A DNA stretch of 64,000 nt from Hygrophila difformis (GCA_030278955.1 JAOANR010000015.1:23804064-23868063); one strand, 5' to 3'. Positions 1 through 12,490 are shown, numbered from the stretch's first letter. Notes: generated by a model not told the origin, from the sequence alone. Translations and numbers: made by a program.

Positions 1-61
1 TTATTTCATATTGCATAGAATAAGCTAATTCTATTGACCTGTTTTGCCAAATAGGGCAATT

Positions 62-212
62 TTAAATTTATGGGATTAGACGAATCCAATAAAATCTCAC
101 TTGACTATATTTTTTTTTATATAATTGTAGTAAAAAATTTGAATCAATAATACTTAATAAACCGTGATAAAATAAAAAATATGCATTTAAAAAAGAGCGG
201 ATGTAGTATTTG
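62..212. repeat. Stowaway-like MITE fragment
   Basis: This stretch shares a long AT-rich block, including the words ATCTCACTTGACTAT and AATTTGAA, with the MITE at 23664-23932. It ends in a degenerate form of the same terminal sequence (GCGGATGTAGTATT). The left end is unclear. Non-autonomous Tc1/mariner (Stowaway) origin is inferred from the better copy. Confidence 0.45.
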
Positions 213-277
213 TTACTTTCAGATATTGAATGATATTCACCAATTGAGATAACTATTATGATATACTGTCACAATAC

Positions 278-279
<2 letters not shown>

Positions 280-332
<53 letters not shown>
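280..332. repeat. T38/A15 homopolymer block
   Basis: An uninterrupted run of 38 T is followed directly by 15 A. It can fold back on itself and is probably slippage-prone. It may mark two opposed poly(A) tails, but no flanking element was recognised, and its exact length may be a sequencing or assembly artefact. Confidence 0.7.
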
Positions 333-714
333 CGTGAAACATGACCTATCAAGCGTTGAATAAAAGAAAGCTAATAAATCTACACAAGTGTGGTTAGAGG
401 AAAGACAGAGAAAATCAAGGGAGCCTAGAATCGAAGAAATCAAACATCCGTCATGTAAATATTAACATCATGAGGAAAATAAATTCAAGTTGTGAAAAAA
501 TTCGCATCACGCTGCGAATTGTCTTCCCTCAAAATATGATATCAAAGGAACCCAGAGTGCTGCACCATAATATAAGCTCACAATACAGTTACTATACTCA
601 CGAAAAACATTATTGGGTAAATGATTTTATTGTTCGTTTTATTTTTTTAATAACAAATTGAAAAACAACTTGTTGGATAAATTTTATATTTAATACAAAT
701 GTTGTATTTAGCTA
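333..714. other. AT-rich stretch, no gene seen
   Basis: Only short open frames without recognisable motifs occur here. No promoter, RNA gene or terminal repeat could be supported. Confidence 0.5.
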
Positions 715-853
715 CCGACGTGTTGGGGGTTTGGTTTCCCCGCCTTTTGAGATGTTTTTCTATCTGCTTTTGTCCTCCCCATCCCCTTTTTCTGTAGCGT
801 TGCTAGCTTTCTTTTTTGCCGACGTTTTGACGTCTATGTAATCCAAAAAAAAA
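715..853 (+). mobile_element. Possible 5'-truncated LINE 3' tail
   Basis: A pyrimidine-rich segment ending in nine A resembles in style the 3' UTR of the LINE at 43746-49458 (GAGATGTTTTT, then TTTTGCCG..., then the A tract). No coding part remains and no target-site duplication was found, so this is a weak call. Confidence 0.3.
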
Positions 854-928
854 TTAAATTATACAGGCTATGGAAGTGGTAGTGGGGGCCCATGCCACAA
901 TTACAAAAGGACAAATGATAGGGATAGG

Positions 929-1215
929 TAGGGGTGGGAAAAAATACGGCATACCGAAATACCGATACCGATATCGTACCGTACCGAAATTTTCGGTATG
1001 AGTAATAACCATACCGGTACCGATACCAAATATTTCGGTATACGGAAAATCGGTATACCGAAAATTTCGGTAACCTTTCATGTATACCGTTACCAAATCG
1101 AAAACTATACCGTACCGAATTTTTGGTTTTTACTGAAAAATACCAAAAATTTTACATACCGAAAAACGTTACATACCGAAAAAAAGCAATACCGTACCGA
1201 AAATTACTTAAACTC
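929..1215. repeat. hAT left subterminal repeat region
   Basis: This region contains more than a dozen degenerate TACCG/CGGTA motifs in both orientations, many in palindromic GGTATACC or AATTTCGGTAT contexts. Subterminal motif clusters of this kind are the usual binding sites of hAT transposases. The matching cluster is at 21345-21517. Confidence 0.7.
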
Positions 1216-1627
1216 GACCTTTTAAGTTCCAAATCTCTTAACACAACAATAAACATTAATATTCAACGCAAACATTGAAAATAAAACTTCAATTTGCATC
1301 TTCGTCTCCACCTCTTCTTTGAGCCTTAAAAGCTGTACAACAAAAAGAATACACAAACACAAAATCAGTCAAAAGAAACAGGGGACACCAAAACTGCTAA
1401 TGAGTCATGACTACTGCACTCTGCAAAAATAAACACTATTATGCTCTCCCAAAATCTACATTCATTCAACACATAATGACAAATTGACAGTAAATGTTTT
1501 AATCAAAACTGCTATGGAAAATGGATGCAACTTGACAGAATTTGCATGAGCTTTAATTAAATTAATGCTGCTCATTTCATTGATTGTCCAAGTATTCTCA
1601 GTTCTCACCAGGGTTGACCAGACCGGG
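1216..1627. other. hAT interior, left part, no gene seen
   Basis: AT-rich sequence between the left subterminal cluster and the insertion point of element H. No transposase motif or convincing exon was found. Confidence 0.45.
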
Positions 1628-2139
1628 TGTTAACGCTGAAATTTTGGAGGAGTGGAACCTTTCTTTTATTGATGAATGTTAAGGGAATTACAAAAATGCA
1701 GAAAGTAAAATACATGAATTGAAATAAAGCAGTAAAGGAATTGAAATTGCAGAAAGTAAAAAGATAAAATGCGGCCTCTTTGAGGGTTGATTGGAGATGT
1801 CCGCCCTCTTGCGCCACACTACACTTATATAGGGGTGGGGAACCTAGGGTTCCCTCAGGCCCATGAACGCTCCATCCTGATTTTCTTCGTTTGGTGGTGC
1901 CTCGTCCTGATTTGCTTCCTCACATGACGCACCATCTTGATACCTTCCTTGTATGGCGCCTTTCACTATGATCCTCTTTCCAGATAACGCCTCAGTCTTC
2001 AATGTGCCATGATCTCTCTCCAACGAATCTGTGCTCCTCATAATTCGTATCCATCCGTTCCCGTACTCATTGTAGACTGGGCCGACTACTTGAGTATTGG
2101 GCCGAAATGTAATGAGCTCAAATATTTTGGGTGATAACA
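1628..2139 (-). repeat. Element H 3' LTR
   Basis: 512 bp, TG...CA ends. It matches 5198-5730 closely apart from point changes and a block of about 20 bp present only in the other copy. Confidence 0.85.
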
Positions 2140-2153
2140 GATGCCCCCCTTGG
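2140..2153 (-). promoter_or_regulatory. Element H polypurine tract
   Basis: On the minus strand the sequence next to the LTR is AAGGGGGGCATCT, the purine run that primes plus-strand DNA synthesis. Confidence 0.7.
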
Positions 2154-2399
2154 GCTTTTAGTCGATGGAACTGAGACTGAAATTGCGCATATATTTTGTT
2201 AATGCCGCCGTCGGCAACCTCTTTTTTTTTCCTTCTCATGGCCGCCACTACCATGTTGGCCGCCATGCACTTTGACTTCTTCTTTTTTTTTATTATTTCA
2301 TTATTTTTTATTTTCCATTCTCTTGGCCACCACTACCATGTTTGCCGCCATGCACTTTGATTTATTTTTTTTATTTTTTATAACTCCTTGCTCGTCCAC

Positions 2400-3500
2400 C
2401 GTCGAGATTGCCGCCGGGCACCATTTTTCCGACTACTTGTGTCGTCGTGCCTTGCTTCCAGACCGCGATCGTCCGGGCCTCCAACTTCAGCCTGTAGCTG
2501 CCAGTGAGCCACCACCATTAAAGTCTTCTGGCCGCCAGCCGCCGTCGTCCCCTTGGTCCAGGGCCGCCGCCACCCCTTGTTTAGGGCCGCCGCCATCATC
2601 CTTGCTAAGGGCCGCCATCCCCTTCTTCAGTCTGAAACAGGCGCCGCCATCAATCCCGGCCGCCAGCTTCGTCAGTCCGGAGCAGCCGCCATCACCCCTG
2701 CATGAGGCCGCCGCCATCACCCCTTGCATGAGGCCGCCGCCATCTCCTTGTTTCAGGGCCGCCGCCAGCCAACTCCGGCCGCCACTCGAAGGCCGCCGCC
2801 ATCAGGGATCCAGAGCTGCCAGCCTCCATCTCCGGATTGAGGGACCGCCATCGCCTGCTTCCGAAGAGAGCCGCCATCCACTTTGCTGAGTGAGGGCCTC
2901 CATGACCCCTCTCTGTCTCCGAGCCGCCATCCCCATCTTCAAGAGGCTGCCGCCCAAGCTTCCTCATCCGCCATCTCCACTTGAGGGCGCCGCCATCCCC
3001 CATGCACGAGGGCCGCCACTTGCCTGCATAGGGCCACCAATGGCAAGCCTTGGAGAGCTGCCACCACCTCTGCTTCGGGCGCCGCCATCCAAGTTACCGA
3101 GGGCCGCCGCCACGAGAGATCGCCGGAGGCCGCCACTGCCCGAGATCGCCGGAGGCCGCCACTGCCCGAGGACCGCCATTGCCTGGGAGCCGCCAGCTCC
3201 ACCTCTACGGGGACACGCCGCCATCGAGGGTGTTCGGGATCCCGATTCTCAAGCCGCCATCCTGTGTGCTCCGGGCCGTCACTTGCCAGCCTAAGGCCGC
3301 CATGCCTCGGGGTTCATCGGCCGTGCCTCGGGGCTCCGCTGCCGCTCCAAGTGCCAGCCGCCGGTGCTCCACTCCAGGCCGCTATTCGAACTCAGCCAGG
3401 ATGACATCCTTAATCAGGCCGCCATACTCAGCCTGGCTCCATCCTTAGTCTCCGACTACTCGGCCTCCAAGGCCGCTATCGACGGCGTTCCAGGGCCACT
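2400..3500. repeat. GC-rich degenerate GGCCGCC array in element H
   Basis: About 1.1 kb is dominated by irregularly spaced GGCCGCC, GCCGCCATC and GAGGCCGCC words. The surrounding DNA is AT-rich. Long frames are open on both strands, but they overlap one another, have low complexity (Ala/Pro/Arg or Trp/Gly/Met) and contain no domain, so I treat them as a side effect of the repeat. The array occupies the place where pol would be expected downstream of gag. Confidence 0.65.
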
Positions 3501-3549
3501 ATCCAGGGTTTTTATCACCCAAGGTTACTGCATTGGCCACCACCCTTGA

Positions 3550-5172
3550 TTCATCTTCCTCCTTATCGTGTTTCAATTCCTTGAAACGAGTCCCATGTGT
3601 AGGTAGATGCTTCTCATCTTGTTCATCAAGGAACTTTTCCAAACGGGCCGCTTTCTCGGCCAGCTGGTCAAGATCAAAGGAATCCTACATAATTAAACGT
3701 TCTTTCAACTTTGGCAACATATTTGCCACCGCAATATTGACTCTCTCCCTATTAGGGACTGGCATAGTGCATCGGCTCTTAAGTCGCTATAGTCTGTTAA
3801 TAAATGTGCTTTCCGCCTCATCGGCAAATTGCTTGGCATTGGTAAGGTCTGCGAGACTCACTTGTGTCAACAGTGTATAGAATCGGCCATTGAATACCCG
3901 CTCCAGTTCGTCCCAATTTTGAATTGAATTAGCCACCAACGATACATACCACGCATAGGCGGGTCCAGTAAGGGATAAACTGAACAGTCTCAACTTCAAC
4001 CAATCATCGGTCGCCGCTTCACCACACTGGGAGGTGAATTTGCCCATATGCTCCACAGTTGACTTGCCATCGTCCCCTGAGAATGTGGTGAACTCGGGCA
4101 TCTTGAAGCCCCTGGGTATGACTGCATTGTGTCTACCCAATCAGGGTAGGGTTTCCTGTATGTAGGCCGCTCCATCGGCCTTAGTTGAACTCCAAAATGT
4201 TGCTGCATTAGGTCTGCAAGCAACTCGGGTGATACCATGGGTGTCTGTGCAGGAGGCATGACGATTGTGGCAGGTGTGGCAGGTGTTGATACCCCTTCAT
4301 TTGGCTGTGGCGCCTGCCCCCTTGCGTTGGCGGCATCCAACTAGGCTTCGGTACAGACGCCAGTACTGGTATGGCGGTTATGGCAGATGTGGCCGGTGTT
4401 GAAGCCACTCCATATGGCTGTGGTGCCGCCTGCCCCCCTTGTGTTGGCGGCATCCAACTAGGGTTTGATAGTGCCGGTACTGGTGAGTAGTTAGCCACAT
4501 AAGGTGTGGTGAGAACATTCGGCACAGGGGGGTGCCGCTTGACATGGTGGCATGCCAGATCCACCAGAGGCCGTTGGACAGCCGTGTGAAGCACTGGAGG
4601 CCATAAAATATCCTGGTGATGCATAGATGGGCACTGGAGGCCGCATAACCAAAGGTCTGCATGCTAGGTGCCGCTGGAGTGAAGGAATAAGCGGTCTGAT
4701 GTGAAAATGGGAACAGGCTAGCCGGGCTGCTTCCAGACTCCGGGAATGGCGACTGGCCATATGCGGCTCCCCAAACCCTCTGTTGGCCGTCTGCCGGCCT
4801 CGGGCATGGGAGACTGCGCGGGACATTCATGTCGTTTGCAGGAACAGTTCCATCTTGCTGAATATGCAAGGAATCGCAAATTCTATTTCCTTGGTCGGCC
4901 AGGGCAGACCGCAACACATCCACTAAGTGCTTTGTGAATAAAGGCATGGACTCGGCCATCGATTTTGTGATCGATAGCCGCACTTCCTCGGCCAATGTAT
5001 GTGTTTGCATTATCCCCTGTTGCGATTGAGAGGTGCTTTCTACCGCTTCATCGGTAGGCGCTCTAAGTGGTATCTTTTCATGTAGGGACATCTCTTCAAA
5101 TTTCTGAGTAAAATTACTTGCTAACCTTTCAGATCTAGGACGTATAAACCCTAAGCGGATATGGTTTTCCAC
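3550..5172 (-). pseudogene. Element H gag, frameshifted
   Basis: The minus strand encodes a Gag precursor in pieces. The N-terminal part (5172 to about 4378) is rich in Pro, Met and Gly and starts next to the primer site. A middle segment contains PYRKPYPDWVD. The capsid-like Retrotrans_gag domain (4140-3787) has PEFTTFSGDDGKSTVEH, LRLFSLSLTGPAYAWY and the final basic/acidic stretch. Continuation to about 3550 reads EKAARLEKFLDEQDEKH after an in-frame stop. At least two frameshifts separate the pieces. There is no zinc knuckle and no pol. The product would have packaged element RNA in cytoplasmic virus-like particles. Confidence 0.7.
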
Positions 5173-5178
5173 TCGTGT

Positions 5179-5197
5179 CCCACTGGGCGTGCCAATT
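5179..5197 (-). promoter_or_regulatory. Element H primer binding site
   Basis: Directly inside the right LTR the minus strand reads AATTGGCACGCCCAGTGGG, the usual position and form of a plant LTR-element tRNA primer site. The tRNA species was not assigned. Confidence 0.6.
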
Positions 5198-5730
5198 TGT
5201 TAACGCTGAAATTTTGGAGGAGTGGAACTTCTCTTTTACTTATGAATGTTAAGGGAATTACAAAAATGTAGAAAGTAAAATACAGGAATTGAAATAAAGC
5301 AATAAAGGAATTGAAATTGCAGAAAGCGATAAATAAACTGCAGAAAGTAAAAAGATAAAATGCGGCCTCTTTGAGGGTTGATTGGAGATGTCCGCCCTCT
5401 TGCGCCACACTACACTTATATAGGGGTGGGGAACCTAGAGTTCCCTCAGGCCCATGAACGCTCCACCCTGATTTTCTTCCTTTGGTGGTGCCTCGTCCTG
5501 ATTTGCTTCCTTAAATGACGCAACATCTTGATACCTTCCTTGTATGGCGCCTTTCACTATGATCATCTTTCCAGATAACGCCTCAGTCTTCAATGTGCCA
5601 TGATCTCTCTCCAACGAATCTGTGATCCTCATAATTCGTATCCATCTGTTCCCGTACTCATTGTGGACTGGGTCGACTACTTGAGTATTGGGCCGAAATG
5701 TAATCAGCTCAAATATTTTGGGTGATAACA
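5198..5730 (-). repeat. Element H 5' LTR
   Basis: 533 bp, TGTTAACG to GATAACA, followed by the CCGGG duplication. Confidence 0.85.
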
Positions 5731-5735
5731 CCGGG

Positions 5736-6751
5736 CTTGACTCCATTCCTCATAATAGTAATGTAAGTTGTGCCCACAATGGTGCCTTGGATCAATCTGG
5801 ATCAAATATGCAGCAATAAAATCAAACATCCTTGACACATTATCAATGTCCATATTTTCATTATGAGCTCATATTATAAATCTTGGTTGTACAACAAAAG
5901 CTTTGCAACAAAAATAATACCCGAAAACAATAAACTAATAGAAAAAGAACCGAAACTATTAATAATTTGACCTCAATTGCATTAACAGGCATGGAAATAA
6001 GATGACCAAAGATGATTAGATGACCAAAAATAAATTGGTGTAATCCTTTTCTTCCTGATTCCTGATTTTTGCTAGGACACAGTAACATTTCTCTTTCTTA
6101 AACAGATTAACCTTTTCTTCCAATATATTTGGACTTTCTATTTACTAATATACTACACTTGCTATGAAATCATTCGAATTGGTTAATCCAACACACACCA
6201 GGGACACTGAAATTTGTTCAGAATTTTGAATTGATTTGTTTAACACACATGACACACCAGCCGTCCAGAAAATAATGCTCACGAATCTGTTCAACACATA
6301 CTAGAGAATTAATATGTACGGTAAACAAATAAATCCCAAATTTAACATAAAACTGCACAACCACCCAGTAAAGGATTCGGGCCATTCGGCACTATTTATC
6401 TCACAAAATACACACTATAAAGCAATGAGAAATTCTTCATCAATTAAATATTTTCAAGAGTGTGCGTGTTGAGCTATGATTTTGTGATACTAAAATATTT
6501 TCCACAAAACGTTAGAACCTTAATAATACCTTATAGCCGTCCTTGCTGTCAAAGTTGAATGAGAGACAGGGAGATGAACGTAAACCACACGAGAGTAGGG
6601 AGGGGTCGGAGGGCTAGGGCACGAATGAACGAATGCGGGTCTTCCAAACCGACGGACTTGGAAGAGGAGAACGGAAGAGGCAAAAGAATTTAGGGGCTAG
6701 GGCACGAACGAAAGCGTAATAAACTTACTGCACTAATTTAAAACGTGAATT
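5736..6751. other. hAT interior, middle part, no gene seen
   Basis: No gene is evident. Near its right end the phrase GGGCTAGGGCACG occurs twice (about 6610 and 6692), and again at about 21075. This shows that the segment was rearranged when the retroelements arrived. Confidence 0.4.
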
Positions 6752-9128
6752 TACCAGGTCAGCAAAACGTGCTGAGTAAGTTAACACCGAGCATGATTAA
6801 GGGGTTTCAAAGCCATTAGTTAAATTTAAATCAAAGCATGCTACTAGATAATATAAAATTTAGTTTAATTAACCACTAATAATTAAATGGCATAATTGTA
6901 AACAAGGATTTCCACATGATCATAAATTTAACTACATGGTAAAATAATTGCAAGGCATAATCTAAAGGCATAATTTAAAGGCATAATTTAAATAAGGAAA
7001 ATATTCAAGTCTTTTAATTTCCCCATACTTCAAGATTAGGTATCTTGGTATTTCTCGATTGCAGCGCAATCTCTACAGTTTTTCTCGATTGCATTGCAAT
7101 CTCTACAGTTTTTCAAGTAGCCTTGGCCTAAGCCAAATCCGCCATACCCAGTAACATTCCGGAGCCTCGGGAAACCCATACGGATACTCCCGAGAGTGTA
7201 GGCCCAAAATATATCGCCGTTTTGGCATAATTTCTCATATTTAACACCGTCGTCCTTCAGGCACGACGCAGTTAGAAGGACACCCTGCAGAGCACTCACC
7301 CCCTAAGATATTTTTAATCAAGTCACATGGGGATTTTCGAAAACTTTTTGTTTATTTATTTCCAAAAGGATTAATTTTTTTGTATAATAAATCCAATTTC
7401 ACAAATTTATCAAGTTTCTCAAAAATATACTTTCACAAGACGCTGTTCGTTCCAATATAATTTAAAAATACATATCACGTCCAAAAATTCTGAAATTTGA
7501 GCAGTAGCTCGCCAACACACTAACGAACAAGTTTCGTGTTTTAACTTTTTCAATCCGGGTTAAGGAAACAAGTCAAAAATGTGATTTTGTATATAAATAT
7601 TACTCTGCCCGGATTCAGAACGTAGCATGTTTCAAAGATTTGATTTTTAACATATCAAACGAACACCAAACTTAATGAAATTTACAGGCTTAATCCTAAC
7701 ACAATTATCTACAACTTTTGTTTAGAACTCATGGCCTAATTTCAATCAGATCAATTAAGAAAAAGCAGATCAAGTTCAGGAATCAACACTGCCAACTTTC
7801 AAGAGTTTGAAGAAAACACAGATTGGTTCGGTTCAAATTCGGAAGTTCAAAACTTGACGAAAAATTCTAAACTTTTACAGTGGTATTCCAAACATATAGA
7901 TCTACAATTTTTATGTTTAACACTAATTCTAAATCGGCCTAGATCTAATGTAAAAATCACCAACACGTTCGAAATATGATTCTGTCCCATTTCAAGATCC
8001 AAATTGAAAACAGGTTCTTCTAGTTCGATTTTCTGGTAACAAATCTTAACCAAAAATTATTAAATTTTTACAGGAAGTATATCGGCATCTTAGGAACACA
8101 TTTCATGTCTTAAGTTTTTTCGTTTGAACATTTTCAATGGTCCGAATAATTCAAATAAAAACGCTGCGCGTATAGGGTTTTCTTTTGATAGATTTTATTA
8201 AGTTCTTTAATGGATCTTACATTTGGTTGATTTTTTTAACACCCAAAACCACAGTAAGTAATTAAATTACATAAAATTGGTTCTCCGGCTCGTCTATTTG
8301 AAGAAGTGGCCTCCGGTTTCTCCGTTAGTCTCCTAGATCCGTCGAAATCCTCCTTATTGATCCGGATCGGGGTTTAGAAAGGAAAAAGGGGCCAACTTAG
8401 ATCCGTTTCGAATTTGAATAGAAAGTGATGGACGAAAACCTTACCACACCGTCTACCTACGCCCAGGTGTCTTTGGATTCGCCTGGAAAACGTCCTCCTT
8501 CTCAGAATTCTTGCCTCCGACGTCTTGGGATTAGGGTTTTTCGGGTATGTTTAATTCGAAGATGTTCAAAAGGGATATACGGGTTGTCAAGGAGGCTTTT
8601 TATAGACTTGAAGGACTCGGTGGACGTCCAAGAGCTGCCTTGGAGAGTCTTGGGCCGAAAGGTAAGCAACCGACGTCGAAAAATTCGGAGTCGGGCGAGA
8701 AAATCACGCTCGGGGCGCAACAGCCGCGAACCCCGCGGTATTGGCGTGGTAGACCTCCAGACCGCGCGGACCAGGTTGTGCCGCGGTCTGGGCTGGTTCG
8801 TGCGATCCCTGTCGGGCCTTTTTCTCCTCTCTTTTGGGCTTCTATCCTTCTACGTCTTGGGCTCTGATTTTTGGGCTATTCTCGCACTTTAAACTCCTAT
8901 CTTAATTTCATTTGGATCTCAATTTAATTTCGGATTCGAAATATTGAGTCCATCTATATTTGGTTTCCGTGTAATAATTTATTTAATTAAATTATTTTCG
9001 ACTTCACGGGATCTTGAAACTTTAATTCCTTTCTGAATTAAATTCCATTTCTCATTTCACCTTTTAATTATTTATTTATTTATTTATGTATTTACTTATT
9101 TTATGTGATAAATTTCTCGGGTATTACA
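6752..9128 (-). repeat. Tekay remnant A, 3' LTR (outer end missing)
   Basis: About 2.4 kb is alignable by eye with the LTRs of B and E. It ends CTCGGGTATTACA at 9128, where the polypurine block begins. The outer 350 bp or so, including the GGTGTTACA end, are missing. It retains the LTR stem-loop (6760-6774), two copies of a GATTGC/GCAATC hairpin (about 7061-7110) and a TATA box at 8596-8604. Confidence 0.75.
8596..8604 (-). promoter_or_regulatory. TATA box of remnant A LTR
   Basis: The minus strand reads TATAAAAAG, at the same LTR position as the TATAAATAA boxes of B and E. Confidence 0.55.
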
Positions 9129-9853
9129 GTCTACCCTCCTTAAGAATCAACTTCATCCTCGAAGTTGCGTTTTTTCTTTATTTTTATATTGCGACTGAAC
9201 TTAGAATTGAAATTTCTAAGCTGCCTACGTACCCTGTGAAAGGATCAAGCCATAACGTAGTTCAAAACAATTTGAATTTGTTTATTATTTTTGGCTAGGA
9301 CGCACAGTGTTACATCCCCTTCCCCTTAGCTTACAGTTATGTCCCCTATAACTGTGGTTGGACCATTTTGGAACAGGGTCGTGTAACGTTGTATACGATC
9401 ATTTCTCACCGAGATGGCAAGTCAGCTTGATCTATGTCGTTCAGTTGTCCTACAGTTCTTCCTTGTTTTCCTTGCTGAGGGTTAACCAAATCTAGCCTTT
9501 TCTCAATCATCTCATCATGAATATCGCATTCTCTAATCATGTGTTCTTCCCCACCACATCTATAACAAGTTCCGCGCCTTGGGCATTCGCGCACCAGATG
9601 GGCTTTGTGGCACTGCGGGCAACGTTGTATGACTGTACGACGTATGCCATTTCTCGCATTATCGAAACCTTTATTCTCCTCCCTTTGAGACCCATTGCCT
9701 TTCCTAAAGTTGTTGTTGTGGTCCTTCCGATCCCTCTTCTCAGGCCTTTGCGAGTCCTTGCTCGACTCACCATTTTCCTTACGCTTTAGTTGCTGGACTC
9801 GAGCAATCGCTACAACACGATCATATATCATCTGCAGTCAGTTATTACTTACT
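9129..9853 (-). pseudogene. Tekay remnant A internal region: gag nucleocapsid fragment
   Basis: On the minus strand, 9831-9406 encodes the end of a Tekay Gag: the VARVQQLKRK linker, a basic region, two cysteine clusters (CPQCHKAHLVREC and CYRCGGEEHMIREC) and the QLNDIDQAD start of the protease part. It is joined directly to the last codons of the chromodomain and the 3' untranslated block, so protease to integrase were lost by one large deletion. The polypurine tract is at 9129-9142. The structured CTACGT...ACGTAG block is at 9225-9260. The fragment stops abruptly at about 9841, in the words TTATTACTTACT. It cannot encode a working element. Confidence 0.75.
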
Positions 9854-9878
9854 GTGGTGAATAGGCGTGTAGAGTGTT

Positions 9879-12476
9879 TGTAACACCCCGGTTTTTGGTC
9901 ACCCAGGTCGGGATGTCACCGCCACACCTCTCTAGCAAGATACGGTTTCTCCGAGCTCACTAAAGAGATGCAAGGCTAGGTATTGCAGTATTTAAAACAT
10001 TTAAAACCATTCAAGTAGCCCATTCAACATAAATTCAAAATAAATATTATAATGCAGCGGAATAATAGTATCTAAGTATAAGTATTGCAACGGAAAATGT
10101 AAATAGGGCCAACATGGCCAAAACACGGGTTAAACAGGCCTGTTTAAACTATAGTCTAATGCAAGAATTTAAAATAATAAAGTTTCCCAAAATATATTCC
10201 CCACGCATATAGTGATCATGCTCATTCCACATATTCTGTAAGGAAAAAGGAAATAAAATGGTTTGGTCAGCACAACTTGCTGATGTAAGTTAATACAGAC
10301 ATAATCGTGGGGTTTCAAAGCCATTAATTAATATTTAAATAAAAGCATGATAATAAATCATAAATAATCCAATTTAATTATCTAACCAATTTACATAATT
10401 AATTCATTGCACTAATAATACATTTAGCATAATTTAAATAAAAGCCATAATTAATTTAAATAAAGCATTTAATAATTTAAAAGGACAATAAATAAATATT
10501 TAACTATCCCCATTACTCCCAAGATTTAGTATTTCAAATATTTCACGATTGCATCGCAATCTCGTCAAGTTTAGCCGGAAGCCGGCGGCCGCAGCCGTAT
10601 CTGCCATACCCAGTACCACTCCGGAGCCTCGGGAAACCCATATGGATATTCACGAGAGTGTAGGCCATATATCTCATGCCGTTTTGGCAACATATCTCAA
10701 AATTTCGCGCGGGGTCACCATCGTCCATAAAGGCACGAAGTGAATCGTTAGGAGGGCACCCTGCAGAGCACTCACCCCCTAATTTTAAAAGATCAAGTTT
10801 GTAAAGGGGATTTCCTAAATTTCAGATTTCATGTATTTATTTCAAAGAGTCTTCTACTCATTTAAACCTTAAAAGCTAGTTTCACCGTTTCAACAAGATT
10901 TCAAGATTTGACTAGGTCAACCACAGTTTACTTCAAAATTCATTAAAAATCGAGTTTACATCCAAAAATTCTGAAATTTGACCAGTACTCGAAAACACAT
11001 AGATGAACAAGTTTCATGTTTTAAGTTTTTCAATCCGAGGTACGGAAGTAAGTGAAAAACGTCAATGTCTAACAGGATGATAATCTGTCCGAAAATTTAA
11101 ACACCAATTTCAAGATTTCAAGATCTACCATAGCAAACTAACTCCAAATTTGATGAAATTTTACAGAGAGATACCTAAGACATATATCTACAACTTTTAT
11201 GTTCAACCAAAGTCCTGAATCGGTCTAGATCTAATGTCAAAAACATCTACAAGTTCGGATCTATGTTCTGTCCAGATTTCAAGATCCAATTTCAAAGCAG
11301 TTCGGTTTGAGATCGAATTCAGATATCAAATCGTAACAAAAACTTATGTAATTTTTACAGTAGCTATATTAGCGTCTTAGGAACGTTTTTTGTGTTTTAA
11401 GTTTTCTCGTTTGCATAGGTTTAAAGGTTCAGAAAAATCAAGCAAGAACGCTGCGCTGTTAAAGATTTCGTTTTGACAGATTTTATGTTCTTGGTTTAAA
11501 TCTTTAGATTAGGTGTATTTTAAATCCTCCCAAAACCATAGTAAGATTAACTTACAGATCTTTGGGCGTCCGGGATCGTCGATTCGGAGGCGTGGCTTCC
11601 AGTCCACCGTTTATCTTCTCCGTTCGTCGGGTTCTTCGTTCTAGATCCGATTCGGGGTGTAGAGAAGAAAAAGAATGAAGTTAGGATTCGTTTTCGAAGC
11701 GCATATGGAACAAGGATCGGACCGGAACTTACCACGACGTTAGAGATCTTCCGAATTCGTCCACGACTGTCCTCGCCTTGGTTTCGTGCCTCCGACGACT
11801 CCGGGATTAGGGTTTTCGAACGTATAGAGAGTTGTATGGTTTTGAAAAGTGTTCGGGGCTGCCAAGAGGTGTTATTAATAGATAGGCACGACCTAGGGAC
11901 GTCCAAAGTCGGCCTTGGTGAGTCTTGAGCCGAAAGGAATACAACCGAAGTTGGAAAAACCGGATTCGGGCGAGTGAATCTCGGAACCGGCGAATCTGTC
12001 GAGTGGCGCGGTCTCGGCGCGCCGTTTCTGGAAAGACCACGCGCCACCACGCGGCCCACGCCTGGACTTCGGTCCGGGCGGGTCATGCGATCCGTCGGGC
12101 ATTTCCTCCTCTCTTTCGGACTTCTATCCCTCTATGTTCTCGGATTCAGATTTCCGGGATATTTTCGGGCTCTTAGTTCCTATCTTAATTCTTACTCGGG
12201 TCTAGATTTAATATTGGCCCCGAATTCTTGAGTCCGTTAGTGTCGGGTATACTTGTACAATTTATTTGATAAATTTTATCTTTGGTTTTACGAGTATTGG
12301 AAATTTAATTCCTTCTTAAATTAAATTTCATTTCTCATTTCCTTGTCTATGTATTATGTTTATTCATTTATTATATTTATTGTTATTGTTTTATTTATTG
12401 TTTGTTTATTTATTTATTTTATTTATTTATTTTATTCATTTATTTATTTTATGTTGCAAAATTCTCGGGGATTACA
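9879..12476 (-). repeat. Element B 3' LTR
   Basis: 2,598 bp, TGTAACACC...GGGATTACA as read on the plus strand. It carries the stem-loop at 10268-10282, a predicted leader intron (10236-11555), a degraded TATA box (about 11872-11880) and ATTTATTT-rich sequence near the U3 end. Confidence 0.9.
10236..11555 (-). other. Predicted leader intron in B 3' LTR
   Basis: On the minus strand the donor reads TCT|GTAAGT and the acceptor TTTTTCCTTACAG|AATATG. The intron is 1,320 nt, and a branch-like TTAACTTAC lies close to the acceptor. The same arrangement occurs in D, E, F and G. Splicing itself is inference. Confidence 0.5.
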
Positions 12477-12490
12477 GTCTACCCTCCTTA
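12477..12490 (-). promoter_or_regulatory. Element B polypurine tract (PPT2)
   Basis: Minus strand TAAGGAGGGTAGAC, directly before the LTR start TGTAAT. A 20-bp inverted repeat, CAACTTCG AGGA CGAAGTTG, lies just upstream of it. Confidence 0.8.

Larger units (their letters stand above)
1628..5730 (-). mobile_element. LTR retrotransposon H, non-autonomous, gag only
   Basis: Two direct repeats of 512 and 533 bp begin TGTTAACG and end GTGATAACA. They are flanked by the 5-bp duplication CCGGG (1623-1627 and 5731-5735). The primer site lies next to the right LTR and a polypurine tract next to the left LTR, so the element reads on the minus strand. Its 3.06-kb interior carries a broken gag and a GC-rich degenerate repeat but no protease, reverse transcriptase or integrase. 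It therefore depended on another element. The gag type resembles Ty3/gypsy Retrotrans_gag proteins. Confidence 0.85.

Noticed and set aside
2272..3549. Long GC-rich open frames on both strands
   Set aside because: Several overlapping frames on both strands are open at once, with low-complexity Ala/Pro/Arg or Trp/Gly content. This is an artefact of the GGCCGCC repeat, not genes.
12340..12450. ATTTATTT-rich low-complexity frames in the B LTR
   Set aside because: Simple-sequence DNA near the LTR start. Open frames of Phe/Ile/Tyr have no biological support.
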